The translations under genes and the position numbers were made by a program. This document shows, piece after piece, positions 17,080-23,488 of a stretch of DNA of 23,488 nt (positions are counted from its first letter, which is position 1; each line of letters opens with the position of its first letter). This DNA comes from PGYR01 sp041595255 (GTDB taxonomy: Bacteria > Bacteroidota > Ignavibacteria > Kapaibacteriales > UBA2268): the NCBI GenBank assembly GCA_041595255.1, contig JBFHKR010000030.1, positions 1 to 23,488 on the forward strand. Direction: 5' to 3'. The notes beneath the pieces are model-generated. The model had not been told where the DNA came from. It made no database searches and saw only the letters and a program-made list of their open reading frames with translations.

Positions 17080-17877
17080 TTAGTTAGAGACCATCTTATC
17101 TTCATAAATCGTAGATTCATTGACCTTACCCAAATAATATAAAACGTCCGAGTGCTTGACTTCCATTTTATTCTTTTCAGAGGCATCTGCTAAAATCATG
17201 ATATCAGGATCATTTTTTATAGCCATATTATACATTCTAACTATATCACCGAATTTTGCTGTCGAATCTATAAAGCGATAATGCTCTTTAGGTAAACAAA
17301 CAATATCCTTTTCATATGACAATCCAAAATAATAATCTTTATCGGTTGTATTAAATTTCTTTTGTCCTAATTTGAATCCTTCTAGCTTAACTCGATATAA
17401 TCCAAGATGACCAAGGTCTTTTGCAGCTTTTTTAGATAAATCTATTATTCTATTTCCAGAATAAGGACCTCTGTCATTTATCCTCACAAAAGTTTTCTTG
17501 TTGTTTTTAACATTAGTTACTCTTAGTATTGTACCAAAAGGCAATGTTTTATGAGCTGCGCTATAATCGTTCATATTAAATCGCTCACCATTAGCAGTCA
17601 TTCTATTATGGAATTTATCTGCATAATAAGATGCTTTACCGTCTAACTCAATCGAATATTTAGGAGCAATATTCTCTTCGAATCTATACTCTTCAAATTC
17701 TTCACCCTCTAAAAATGCAAATTCACCAGATAAATCTTCGAAAGCAGTTAGAGGTGAATACTCATTTGTTGCAGTAGCACTATCATGATTATAAATAGTG
17801 ATAATACTGAAAGTAATTACTGAAGCAAGCAAAATCTTAGTTAGTAATCCTTTCGAGTTTTTCTTCTTTTTTCTCAT
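17080..17877 (-). CDS. rlpA: RlpA-like septal ring / lytic transglycosylase protein
   Basis: A 265-residue envelope protein with a very basic N-terminus and one hydrophobic segment (11-29), either a signal peptide or an anchor; no lipobox Cys. Residues about 75-170 form a double-psi beta-barrel of the RlpA type: GKASYYADKFHNRMTANGE, then AAHKTLPFGT and VRINDRGPYSGNRIIDLS. Glu98, His109 and Asp135 match the residues needed for lytic transglycosylase activity on denuded glycan strands in Pseudomonas RlpA. There is no SPOR domain, so septal targeting must differ or be absent; the C-terminal 90 residues are unassigned. The gene stands alone between the OMP-like gene and a terminator. Confidence 0.88.
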   Translation of the reverse strand: MRKKKKNSKGLLTKILLASVITFSIITIYNHDSATATNEYSPLTAFEDLSGEFAFLEGEEFEEYRFEENIAPKYSIELDGKASYYADKFHNRMTANGERFNMNDYSAAHKTLPFGTILRVTNVKNNKKTFVRINDRGPYSGNRIIDLSKKAAKDLGHLGLYRVKLEGFKLGQKKFNTTDKDYYFGLSYEKDIVCLPKEHYRFIDSTAKFGDIVRMYNMAIKNDPDIMILADASEKNKMEVKHSDVLYYLGKVNESTIYEDKMVSN

Positions 17878-17892
17878 ATTAGGTATTAAAAC

Positions 17893-17924
17893 CTATATTA
17901 GTTTATGATACTGTGACACACAAA
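17893..17924 (-). promoter_or_regulatory. Candidate rlpA promoter
   Basis: On the minus strand TTTG (17924-17921) is followed after 20 bases by TAATATAG (17900-17893), a partial match to TAnnTTTG, ending 15 bases before the rlpA ATG. A small 5-bp inverted repeat (TAGGT/ACCTA, 17880-17895) overlaps the second box. The rest of the gap 17896-18008 shows no other feature. Confidence 0.28.
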
Positions 17925-18008
17925 TGTCTAGTAGTAAGTATTGCAAACTTTATGCCGAAAATCCATACTTACTACAATTATTGAACTTACGACGATTTTT
18001 ATATTTTT

Positions 18009-18995
18009 CTATTTTAATAAGTAATGAAAACTCGCATTTAGTCTGTTCATTACCCAATAATTTTTACCTAAAGGTACAAAAGTATAACTCAAATCGAGTT
18101 CCAAATTATCAATATTTACATTAAGTCCAAACATAGTTGATAAGTAACTCTCATAAGCTGGTAACTGAGTAATAGCAAATACTACATCATCTGGTATTGA
18201 TAAGCTATGATTGTAATCAGCAAATATGTAGAAATAAGTATCTTTTACTTTAGTAAACATTATTCCTAACTGTGCATTGATCTGGTCTGAGTAAACCTCA
18301 CTTCTAGTTAAAAACCCAGCACCAAACTGTAATTGCATAGTCTCATATATTGAACGATAATTTAACTTGGTCCCTAATTGCATAAAACCATCACCTATAA
18401 ATATACCTTCTTTATACTCAGATGTGTTGTTATATGAAAAAGGTACTAAACCATCTAATTCAAATTTCAATTTACTCTCTTTAGAGTTATATAGATAGTA
18501 GTTAACTCTAGGATTTATATACATTAATCTAAATAAATTAGTTTGAATGTCTGGTACATCAACTTTTCTGAAAAGTTTTTCACCCCATCTATCTTCCAAT
18601 GGTATTTGATTTTCATCTCGTAAAGTATCACGATATGTAAAACTATTATCTAAGGAATAATATGCTAAATCAAGATTTAATTCAATTGATAAATCATTGC
18701 TAAATTTGTACTCAAAGAAATAGTTATTATGGAATTCAACGTAATCTATATTTATATTACCTATTGTTGTATAAGTAGAATCACCATCTTCAAGAGAAAA
18801 TTTTATTGTTCTTATACCTTGTATTTCAGATTTCTCTACAGAATTACTATTATAATAACTACTTAATGCTGAGTAATTAAAACCAATACCTACCTTATAT
18901 TTAAGATCGGAGTCTAATAGTTCTATAGCTCCAGAATTGAAAGAGCAGATAATCATAAGAACTGCGATATAGATAGTGTTTTTAATTCTTAGCAC
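18009..18995 (-). CDS. Exported beta-barrel-like protein of unknown function
   Basis: A 328-residue protein with a signal peptide (about 1-23, MLRIKNTIYIAVLMIICSFN..., probable cleavage after SGA). The mature part shows alternating hydrophobic and polar residues with many Tyr, Asn and Ser, e.g. NYFFEYKFSNDLSIELNLDL and LQFGAGFLTRSEVYSDQINA, the pattern of outer-membrane beta-strands separated by polar turns. The last strands include LDLSYTFVPLG, also seen in barrels of this group. It is probably an outer-membrane barrel of about 12-14 strands; I do not recognise the family. It ends in LLK rather than a terminal Phe, so the closing strand is not canonical. It is transcribed divergently from the methyltransferase gene. 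Confidence 0.75.
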   Translation of the reverse strand: MLRIKNTIYIAVLMIICSFNSGAIELLDSDLKYKVGIGFNYSALSSYYNSNSVEKSEIQGIRTIKFSLEDGDSTYTTIGNINIDYVEFHNNYFFEYKFSNDLSIELNLDLAYYSLDNSFTYRDTLRDENQIPLEDRWGEKLFRKVDVPDIQTNLFRLMYINPRVNYYLYNSKESKLKFELDGLVPFSYNNTSEYKEGIFIGDGFMQLGTKLNYRSIYETMQLQFGAGFLTRSEVYSDQINAQLGIMFTKVKDTYFYIFADYNHSLSIPDDVVFAITQLPAYESYLSTMFGLNVNIDNLELDLSYTFVPLGKNYWVMNRLNASFHYLLK

Positions 18996-19010
18996 AATAG
19001 TTTTTAAAAA

Positions 19011-19041
19011 TTTGTTAAATTAACAACTGCAAATATACGAA
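19011..19041 (+). promoter_or_regulatory. Candidate promoter of the methyltransferase gene
   Basis: TTTG at 19011-19014 is followed, after exactly 19 bases, by TA (19034) in TATACGAA. The first box and the spacing fit the Bacteroidota consensus; the second box keeps only the TA. It lies 21 bases before the ATG and overlaps the candidate promoter on the other strand. Confidence 0.3.
19030..19037 (-). promoter_or_regulatory. Candidate -7 element for the beta-barrel gene
   Basis: Minus-strand TATATTTG (19037-19030) is an exact match to the Bacteroidota TAnnTTTG element and lies 34 bases before the start at 18995. No good TTTG box is found about 19 bases upstream, so the call depends on this one box. 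Confidence 0.4.
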
Positions 19042-19062
19042 TTATATATAAATAAAACGCTT

Positions 19063-19860
19063 ATGAAAAATAAAGAGCTAAAAGAGGAAGTAAAAAGCTA
19101 CTGGGACAACCAAGCTTGCGGTACTGACGAGATAGATGCTGAGAAATTCACCAAAGAATATTTTGATGCAATAGAGGAAAAAAGATATTCAAGAGAACCG
19201 GAAATACTAGAATTTGCTGATTTCCCATCGGGCAAGGGGAAGAAAATGCTTGAAGTTGGTTTAGGAGCTGGAACTGATTTTATAAATTGGGTCCGAAATG
19301 GTGCCGATGCTCATGGTATTGATTTGACACCTGAATCAATAGCTCATGTTAAACATAGATTATCTTTAGAAGGTCTAGAAGCTAAATTTGAAATTGGGGA
19401 TAGTGAGAATCTTCCTTATGATGATAATACATTCGAATTCGTATATTCGTGGGGTGTTATACATCATACACCGGATACTCCAAAAGCATTTAGAGAGATT
19501 TACAGGGTCTTGCAACCGGGAGGAAAAGCAAAAATTATGGTTTATAATAGAAAATCGATGCTAGCATATTTCTTTTGGGTGAAACACGCACTATTAAAAG
19601 GTAAACTATTTATGACTGTCGATGAAGCTTTATTTGATAATATGGAAAGTGCTGGTACAAAGGGTTATACAATTGAAGAAGCAAAAGCGATAGTCAAAGA
19701 TTTACCAATGAAAGACTTGGAAGTCAAGACTTACTTCACTTTCTATGATAGACTAGAACGATTCAACCCAATGCTTCGACTAGCTTCAAAAGTTATATCA
19801 CTGTTCGTAAACAAGAAGAAACGTGGATGGTTCCTTACAGTTGAATACACAAAGGTCTAA
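19063..19860 (+). CDS. Class I SAM-dependent methyltransferase
   Basis: A 265-residue Rossmann-fold methyltransferase. SAM-binding motif I is MLEVGLGAG (62-70), Asp87 in GIDLTP ends strand two, GDSENLPY (112-119) supplies the adenine-binding Asp113, and YSWGVIHHTPD (128-138) is motif IV, typical of the Methyltransf_11 group. The first 50 residues form a helical cap and the C-terminal part (about 165-265) a variable region that normally sets the acceptor; the acceptor cannot be named. The TAA stop shares two bases of coding overlap with the convergent lyase gene (CTAA at 19857-19860). It appears to be a single-gene unit. Confidence 0.9.
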   Translation: MKNKELKEEVKSYWDNQACGTDEIDAEKFTKEYFDAIEEKRYSREPEILEFADFPSGKGKKMLEVGLGAGTDFINWVRNGADAHGIDLTPESIAHVKHRLSLEGLEAKFEIGDSENLPYDDNTFEFVYSWGVIHHTPDTPKAFREIYRVLQPGGKAKIMVYNRKSMLAYFFWVKHALLKGKLFMTVDEALFDNMESAGTKGYTIEEAKAIVKDLPMKDLEVKTYFTFYDRLERFNPMLRLASKVISLFVNKKKRGWFLTVEYTKV

Positions 19861-20699
19861 GAGAAAATATTATAACTCATTTCTCTGGATTCATTGAATA
19901 AATCCATATTTATAGATTTCTTATCTTCACTCTTCAAAACTTCTAGTACGTCTTCAGTGGAGATATTTCCTACCAAATCATCTTTTGCCATAGGACAACC
20001 ACCAAACCCTCTAATAGCAGAATCAATACGTTTACATCCTGATTCATAAGCTGCTTTTATTTTTTCTTTCGCTGATTCAGGTTTGCTATGTAGGTGAACA
20101 CCTAACTCTAGAGAAGGGTGATCATTTACTAAGTTCTCATATAGATACTTAATACTCTCGGGAGTTGATACACCTATAGTATCAGCTAATGAGAATATTT
20201 TAATACCTTCTCTTTCTAATTTATTAATCCATTTAGCAACTATTTCAGCATCCCATTTCTCATTATAAGGATTACCGAATGCCATAGATATATAGACTAC
20301 TAATTTCTTATTATGGATTTCACACACTTCTTGTATGTCCCTAACTCTATCAAATGATTCTTCTATATCTGCATTTGTATTTCTCATTTGAAATTCTTCA
20401 GAAATTGAGAAGGGATAACCCAGATAACCTATTTCTTCGAAGTCAGAAGCATCATCTGCTCCACGTCCATTCGCAACTATAGCTAATAACTTTGTATTGC
20501 TATACCCAAGGTCAAGCCCTTCTAGTACTTCAGCCGTGTCTTTCAACTGTGGTATTGCCTTAGGAGAAACGAAACTTCCGAAATCAATAGTATCAAATCC
20601 CACTTTTAACAATGAATTAATATATTCAATTTTCTTTTCTGTAGGTATAAATTCGTGTATTCCTTGCATTGCATCGCGAGGGCATTCTATCAATTTCAT
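19857..20699 (-). CDS. HMG-CoA lyase-like enzyme (HMGL/DRE-TIM metallolyase family)
   Basis: HMG-CoA lyase splits 3-hydroxy-3-methylglutaryl-CoA into acetyl-CoA and acetoacetate in leucine breakdown. This 280-residue TIM-barrel keeps the catalytic Arg7-Asp8, GSFVSPKAIPQ (41-51), Asp173 in ADTIG, metal ligands His202 and His204, the active-site Cys235 in GFGGCP and Asn245 in GNISTED. Differences from the human enzyme, from memory, are Asp39 where Glu72 is expected, the N-terminal RDAMQG in place of RDGLQN, and Ser205 after the HxH motif instead of Asp. The full metal and Cys set makes activity likely, but a related acyl-CoA substrate is possible. It is transcribed divergently from the TauE-like gene, with 97 bases between them. 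Confidence 0.82.
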   Translation of the reverse strand: MKLIECPRDAMQGIHEFIPTEKKIEYINSLLKVGFDTIDFGSFVSPKAIPQLKDTAEVLEGLDLGYSNTKLLAIVANGRGADDASDFEEIGYLGYPFSISEEFQMRNTNADIEESFDRVRDIQEVCEIHNKKLVVYISMAFGNPYNEKWDAEIVAKWINKLEREGIKIFSLADTIGVSTPESIKYLYENLVNDHPSLELGVHLHSKPESAKEKIKAAYESGCKRIDSAIRGFGGCPMAKDDLVGNISTEDVLEVLKSEDKKSINMDLFNESREMSYNIFS

Positions 20700-20749
20700 A
20701 AAACTCTGTCAAAAATGTAAAGTAATTATATCAATTTACGAAGAAATCA

Positions 20750-20778
20750 CTAACTTATTTCTGATAGAGTTGAACAAA
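20750..20778 (-). promoter_or_regulatory. Candidate promoter of the lyase gene
   Basis: On the minus strand TTTG (20778-20775) is followed after 17 bases by TAAGTTAG (20757-20750), which differs from TAnnTTTG at one position and resembles the TAATTTAG box before the TPR gene. It would give a leader of about 45 bases. I see no convincing plus-strand promoter in the same gap for the permease gene. Confidence 0.27.
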
Positions 20779-20796
20779 ATAGATTTTTGGTAGAAT

Positions 20797-21570
20797 ATGG
20801 AAATAGTGTTTATAATATTAATCGCTTTAGTGGCTAGCTTTATGACTTTTATGTCTGGTTTTGGACTAGGGACACTCTTATTACCTGCTTTTGCTTTATA
20901 TTTCCCGATTCATATTGCTATAGCTATGACAGCTATTGTTCACTTAATGAATAACATTTTCAAAACATTTTTAATGAAAAAGCACGTTGATTGGAAAGTA
21001 GTGTTGATTTTCGGTATCCCATCAATGTTATTTGCGGCTCTAGGAGCATCGATATTAAATATTTTGATTGATTTTGATATACAATATACATATAAACTAT
21101 TGGGATATCAAATGATAACCACCCCAATTAATATAACAATTGCTGGATTAATGATTATTTTCGCTTTATTCGATTTAGTTTCCAAATTACGTGAAATAAA
21201 GATATCTAAGAAAGCATTACCAATAGGGGGAATGCTAAGCGGTTTTTTTGGAGGTCTATCTGGTCATCAAGGTGCACTTAGAAGTACGTTCTTAGTTAAA
21301 GCTGAAATGCCCAAAGAAGTGTATATTGCTACTGGAATTATAATTGCTTTGATGGTCGATATCTCTAGACTCTTTATCTATGGCTTTGGCAGAATTTCAA
21401 TAGGAGTTCAAGATAATTGGGAATTATTAGTTGTAGCAGTCATATCAGCTTTCGTTGGTGCTATATTAGGTAAGTATTTTTTAAAGAAAATTACAATCGA
21501 TTTTATTAGGATTCTCATAGGTACTTTGTTAATCGTTGTGTCGATAGGAATAGGTCTTGGAGTAATTTAA
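20797..21570 (+). CDS. TauE/SafE family permease, first of a tandem pair
   Basis: A 257-residue inner-membrane protein with about eight hydrophobic helices in two halves. The first half carries SGFGLGTLLLPAFALYFP (20-37) and the second half carries the related Gly-rich LSGFFGGLSGHQGALRS motif, which is the internal repeat of the TauE/SafE (DUF81) family. Members export or import small anions such as sulfite, sulfoacetate or other organic acids. The substrate cannot be read here. The next gene is a clear paralogue starting 19 bases downstream, and acetyl-CoA synthetase follows that, so a link to a small carboxylate is conceivable but unproven. Confidence 0.9.
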   Translation: MEIVFIILIALVASFMTFMSGFGLGTLLLPAFALYFPIHIAIAMTAIVHLMNNIFKTFLMKKHVDWKVVLIFGIPSMLFAALGASILNILIDFDIQYTYKLLGYQMITTPINITIAGLMIIFALFDLVSKLREIKISKKALPIGGMLSGFFGGLSGHQGALRSTFLVKAEMPKEVYIATGIIIALMVDISRLFIYGFGRISIGVQDNWELLVVAVISAFVGAILGKYFLKKITIDFIRILIGTLLIVVSIGIGLGVI

Positions 21571-21589
21571 AATAGGAATTTTTAACTAG

Positions 21590-22348
21590 ATGGATATACT
21601 AATAATATCATTAGTTGCTATTTTTGCGAGTTTAATGAACTTTTTATCTGGTTTTGGTCTAGGTACTTTACTTCTTCCAGCATTGGCTATTTACTTTCCT
21701 TTGCATATAGCTATTATACTTACTGCTATAGTACACTTGATGACAAATGTCTTCAAATCTATTATAATGAGAAAACATGTTAAATGGAAAGTCTTTATTA
21801 AGTTCGGAATACCATCTATTATTTTTGCAGCAATCGGGGCATTTCTATTAAATCAAATAGTTAAACTTGACTTAGAGTTCTCTTATAGTCTTTTTAAATA
21901 CCATCTTACGACCTCACCAATTAATATAACAATAGCAATAATTATGATAATATCTGCAATATTAGATTTAATACCATCATTGCAAGATATAAAAATCCCG
22001 AAAAAAATCCTCCCTTTCGGAGGTGCTCTTAGCGGCTTTTTCGGTGGACTTTCTGGTCATCAAGGAGCTATAAGAAGTGCTTTTTTAATAAAACTAGATT
22101 TACCAAAAGAGAAGTTTGTCGCAACTGGTATATTTATATCTTTGTTTGTAGATATTTCTAGACTTTTAGTCTATGAATATGAGATAGTAGTCAATGGCTT
22201 AGAAATGAATTACGACTTGTTGATTGCTGCTAGTTTTTTTGCTATTATAGGTGCTGTTTTAGGAAAATACTTTCTTAAACAAGTAACTATAAAATTCGTA
22301 CGATTTCTTTTAGGAATTTTGCTTATATTAGTGTCTATCGCAATTTGA
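21590..22348 (+). CDS. TauE/SafE family permease, second of a tandem pair
   Basis: A 252-residue paralogue of the preceding protein, alignable from end to end with almost no gaps and with roughly half of the residues identical by eye. SGFGLGTLLLP, TAIVHLM, SPINITIA and SGFFGGLSGHQGA are shared. Differences concentrate in the loop after the third helix (about 93-110) and around 195-206. Both copies are intact, so they may form a heterodimer or have diverged in substrate. It ends 35 bases before the acetyl-CoA synthetase start, with no terminator between. Confidence 0.9.
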   Translation: MDILIISLVAIFASLMNFLSGFGLGTLLLPALAIYFPLHIAIILTAIVHLMTNVFKSIIMRKHVKWKVFIKFGIPSIIFAAIGAFLLNQIVKLDLEFSYSLFKYHLTTSPINITIAIIMIISAILDLIPSLQDIKIPKKILPFGGALSGFFGGLSGHQGAIRSAFLIKLDLPKEKFVATGIFISLFVDISRLLVYEYEIVVNGLEMNYDLLIAASFFAIIGAVLGKYFLKQVTIKFVRFLLGILLILVSIAI

Positions 22349-22383
22349 TTAGGCGTGATTTAATAAATAAACATAGTAGAAAA

Positions 22384-23488
22384 ATGACTCAGAAATTATA
22401 TAATCCCTCTCAAAAAGTTATTGAAAAAGCCCATATTAAGGATTGGAATAAATTAAATGAATCAGCTCAAGCTGATCCAGAACAGTTCTGGACTGGAATG
22501 GCAGATGAACTCCATTGGCATAAAAAGTGGGATAAATACATAGATGATACGAATGCACCTTTTTACAAATTTTTCGTAGGTGCACAGACTAACATAACTT
22601 ATAATTGTCTTGATGTTCATTTAACTACGGCTAACAGAAATAAGATTGCTTATATATGGGAATCAGAGCAAGGGGAGACTAAGTCTGTTTCTTACTTCGC
22701 TTTGCACAGAGAAGTAAGTAAATTCTCAAATGTGCTTAAGAGCTTTGGAGTAAAAAAAGGTGATAGAGTCACTATATATATGGGAAGAGTAATGGAACAG
22801 GTCATTGCTATGCTTGCTTGCGCTAGAATTGGAGCCGTTCACTCTGTTGTATATGGTGGGTTCTCTACCGAAGCACTTCATGAGAGAATCGAGAACAGTC
22901 AATCTAAAGTTTTAATTACATGCGATGGTTCTTACCAAAGAGGAAAAGTAGTAGAGCTTAAGAAAATTGCAAATGAAGCAGCTGATCGTTCAGGTTATGT
23001 AGATACTATTATTTGTGTGCAAAGAGTTAAAAATGAAGTAGAAATGGTAGCTGGTAGAGACCATTGGTATCATAAGTTAATGGAAATGCCTATAGCATCA
23101 TCTAAATGTGAAGCAGAAATACTAGATGCTGAAGATCCTCTATTTATGCTATATACATCAGGTACTACTGGGAAACCAAAGGCAATACTACACACGCACG
23201 GTGGTTATATGGTAGGTACTTATACTTCTCTTAAGTATGTTTTCGATATTCATGATGAAGATAGATATTGGTGTGCTGCCGATCCAGGTTGGATAACAGG
23301 TCATAGCTATATAGTTTATGGGCCATTGCTGAATGGAGCAACATCAATGATATACGAAGGTGCACCAAACTTCCCTTATCCAGATAGATGGTGGTCTATA
23401 GTTGAAAAATATGGTATAAACATACTCTATACTGCACCTACTGCTATACGTGGACTTATGAGATACGGAGATGCTTGGCCTAAGCGAC
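22384..23488 (+). CDS. acs: Acetyl-CoA synthetase, N-terminal part (3' end outside the window)
   Basis: The frame is open from ATG 22384 to the window edge and gives 368 residues of the usual 630-660. Acs activates acetate with ATP to acetyl-AMP and then acetyl-CoA. The N-terminal ACS domain (DPEQFWTGMADELHW, 31-45) is followed by AMLACARIGAVHSVVYGGFS (142-161), RIENSQSKVLITCDG, the ATP-binding A3 signature YTSGTTGKPK (257-266), AADPGWITGHSYIVYGPL and YTAPTAIRGLMR (349-360). The segment before AMLACAR reads MGRVMEQV, not the usual MPMIPEA. The acyl-pocket Trp that separates acetate from larger acids, and the regulatory acetylated Lys, lie beyond the window, so a propionate-active relative cannot be excluded. 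Confidence 0.93.
   Translation, partial: MTQKLYNPSQKVIEKAHIKDWNKLNESAQADPEQFWTGMADELHWHKKWDKYIDDTNAPFYKFFVGAQTNITYNCLDVHLTTANRNKIAYIWESEQGETKSVSYFALHREVSKFSNVLKSFGVKKGDRVTIYMGRVMEQVIAMLACARIGAVHSVVYGGFSTEALHERIENSQSKVLITCDGSYQRGKVVELKKIANEAADRSGYVDTIICVQRVKNEVEMVAGRDHWYHKLMEMPIASSKCEAEILDAEDPLFMLYTSGTTGKPKAILHTHGGYMVGTYTSLKYVFDIHDEDRYWCAADPGWITGHSYIVYGPLLNGATSMIYEGAPNFPYPDRWWSIVEKYGINILYTAPTAIRGLMRYGDAWPKR

Noticed and set aside
17924..18124. Plus-strand open frame of 66 codons in the rlpA/barrel gap
   Set aside because: Half of it is antisense to the barrel gene, it has no recognisable protein features and no ribosome-binding site.
20797..22348. Tandem permease genes as an assembly duplication
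   Set aside because: The two copies differ at about half of their residues, so they are old paralogues and not an artefact.

Overview
The window is an AT-rich, gene-dense bacterial chromosome segment with no RNA genes, insertion sequences, CRISPR arrays or phage genes that I can see. The gene families suggest a Gram-negative member of the Bacteroidota/FCB assemblage (Bacteroidota, Ignavibacteriota, Kapabacteria or similar). The supporting signs are a DUF3467 protein, a DUF349-like repeat protein, outer-membrane beta-barrel-like proteins, an anchored RlpA without a SPOR domain, weak Shine-Dalgarno signals and promoter-like TTTG / TAnnTTTG elements. The exact phylum is an inference.

Layout. 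(1) Bases 1-6842, plus strand: the tail of an outer-membrane-type protein, then folD, an RluA-family pseudouridine synthase, tilS, ftsH and a protein with an exact 77-residue tandem repeat, all tightly packed. (2) 6893-9094, plus: an orphan membrane histidine kinase with a large extracytoplasmic sensor. (3) 16973-9091, minus: a seven-gene apparent operon in the order TPR protein, DUF3467 protein, Wzx-type flippase, UDP-galactopyranose mutase, HAD-UbiA fusion, DprE1-like oxidase, DprE2-like reductase. The last five are joined by stop/start overlaps. (4) 17877-17080, minus: RlpA-like protein closed by a hairpin terminator, and 18995-18009, minus: a beta-barrel-like exported protein. (5) 19063-19860, plus: a SAM methyltransferase, converging on an HMG-CoA-lyase-like gene (20699-19857, minus). 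(6) 20797-23488, plus: two tandem TauE/SafE permeases followed by the first 368 codons of acetyl-CoA synthetase, cut by the window edge.

The most interesting block is region 3. The UbiA, DprE1 and DprE2 homologues are the three central enzymes that make polyprenyl-phospho-D-arabinofuranose in mycobacteria, and UDP-galactopyranose mutase makes the galactofuranose donor. Here they sit in one translationally coupled cassette with a lipid-linked-sugar flippase, and a HAD phosphatase is fused to the UbiA prenyltransferase, so the missing phosphatase step may be covered too. The cassette therefore looks like a supply line for two furanose sugars to a cell-surface glycan in a Gram-negative organism. 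No glycosyltransferase is present in the window, so the final glycan is unknown.

No gene-free stretch exceeds 300 bases. The largest gaps are 17878-18008, 16974-17079, 20700-20796, 3195-3267 and 18996-19062; what I see in them is listed as promoter or terminator features. In 3195-3267 I see no convincing signal.
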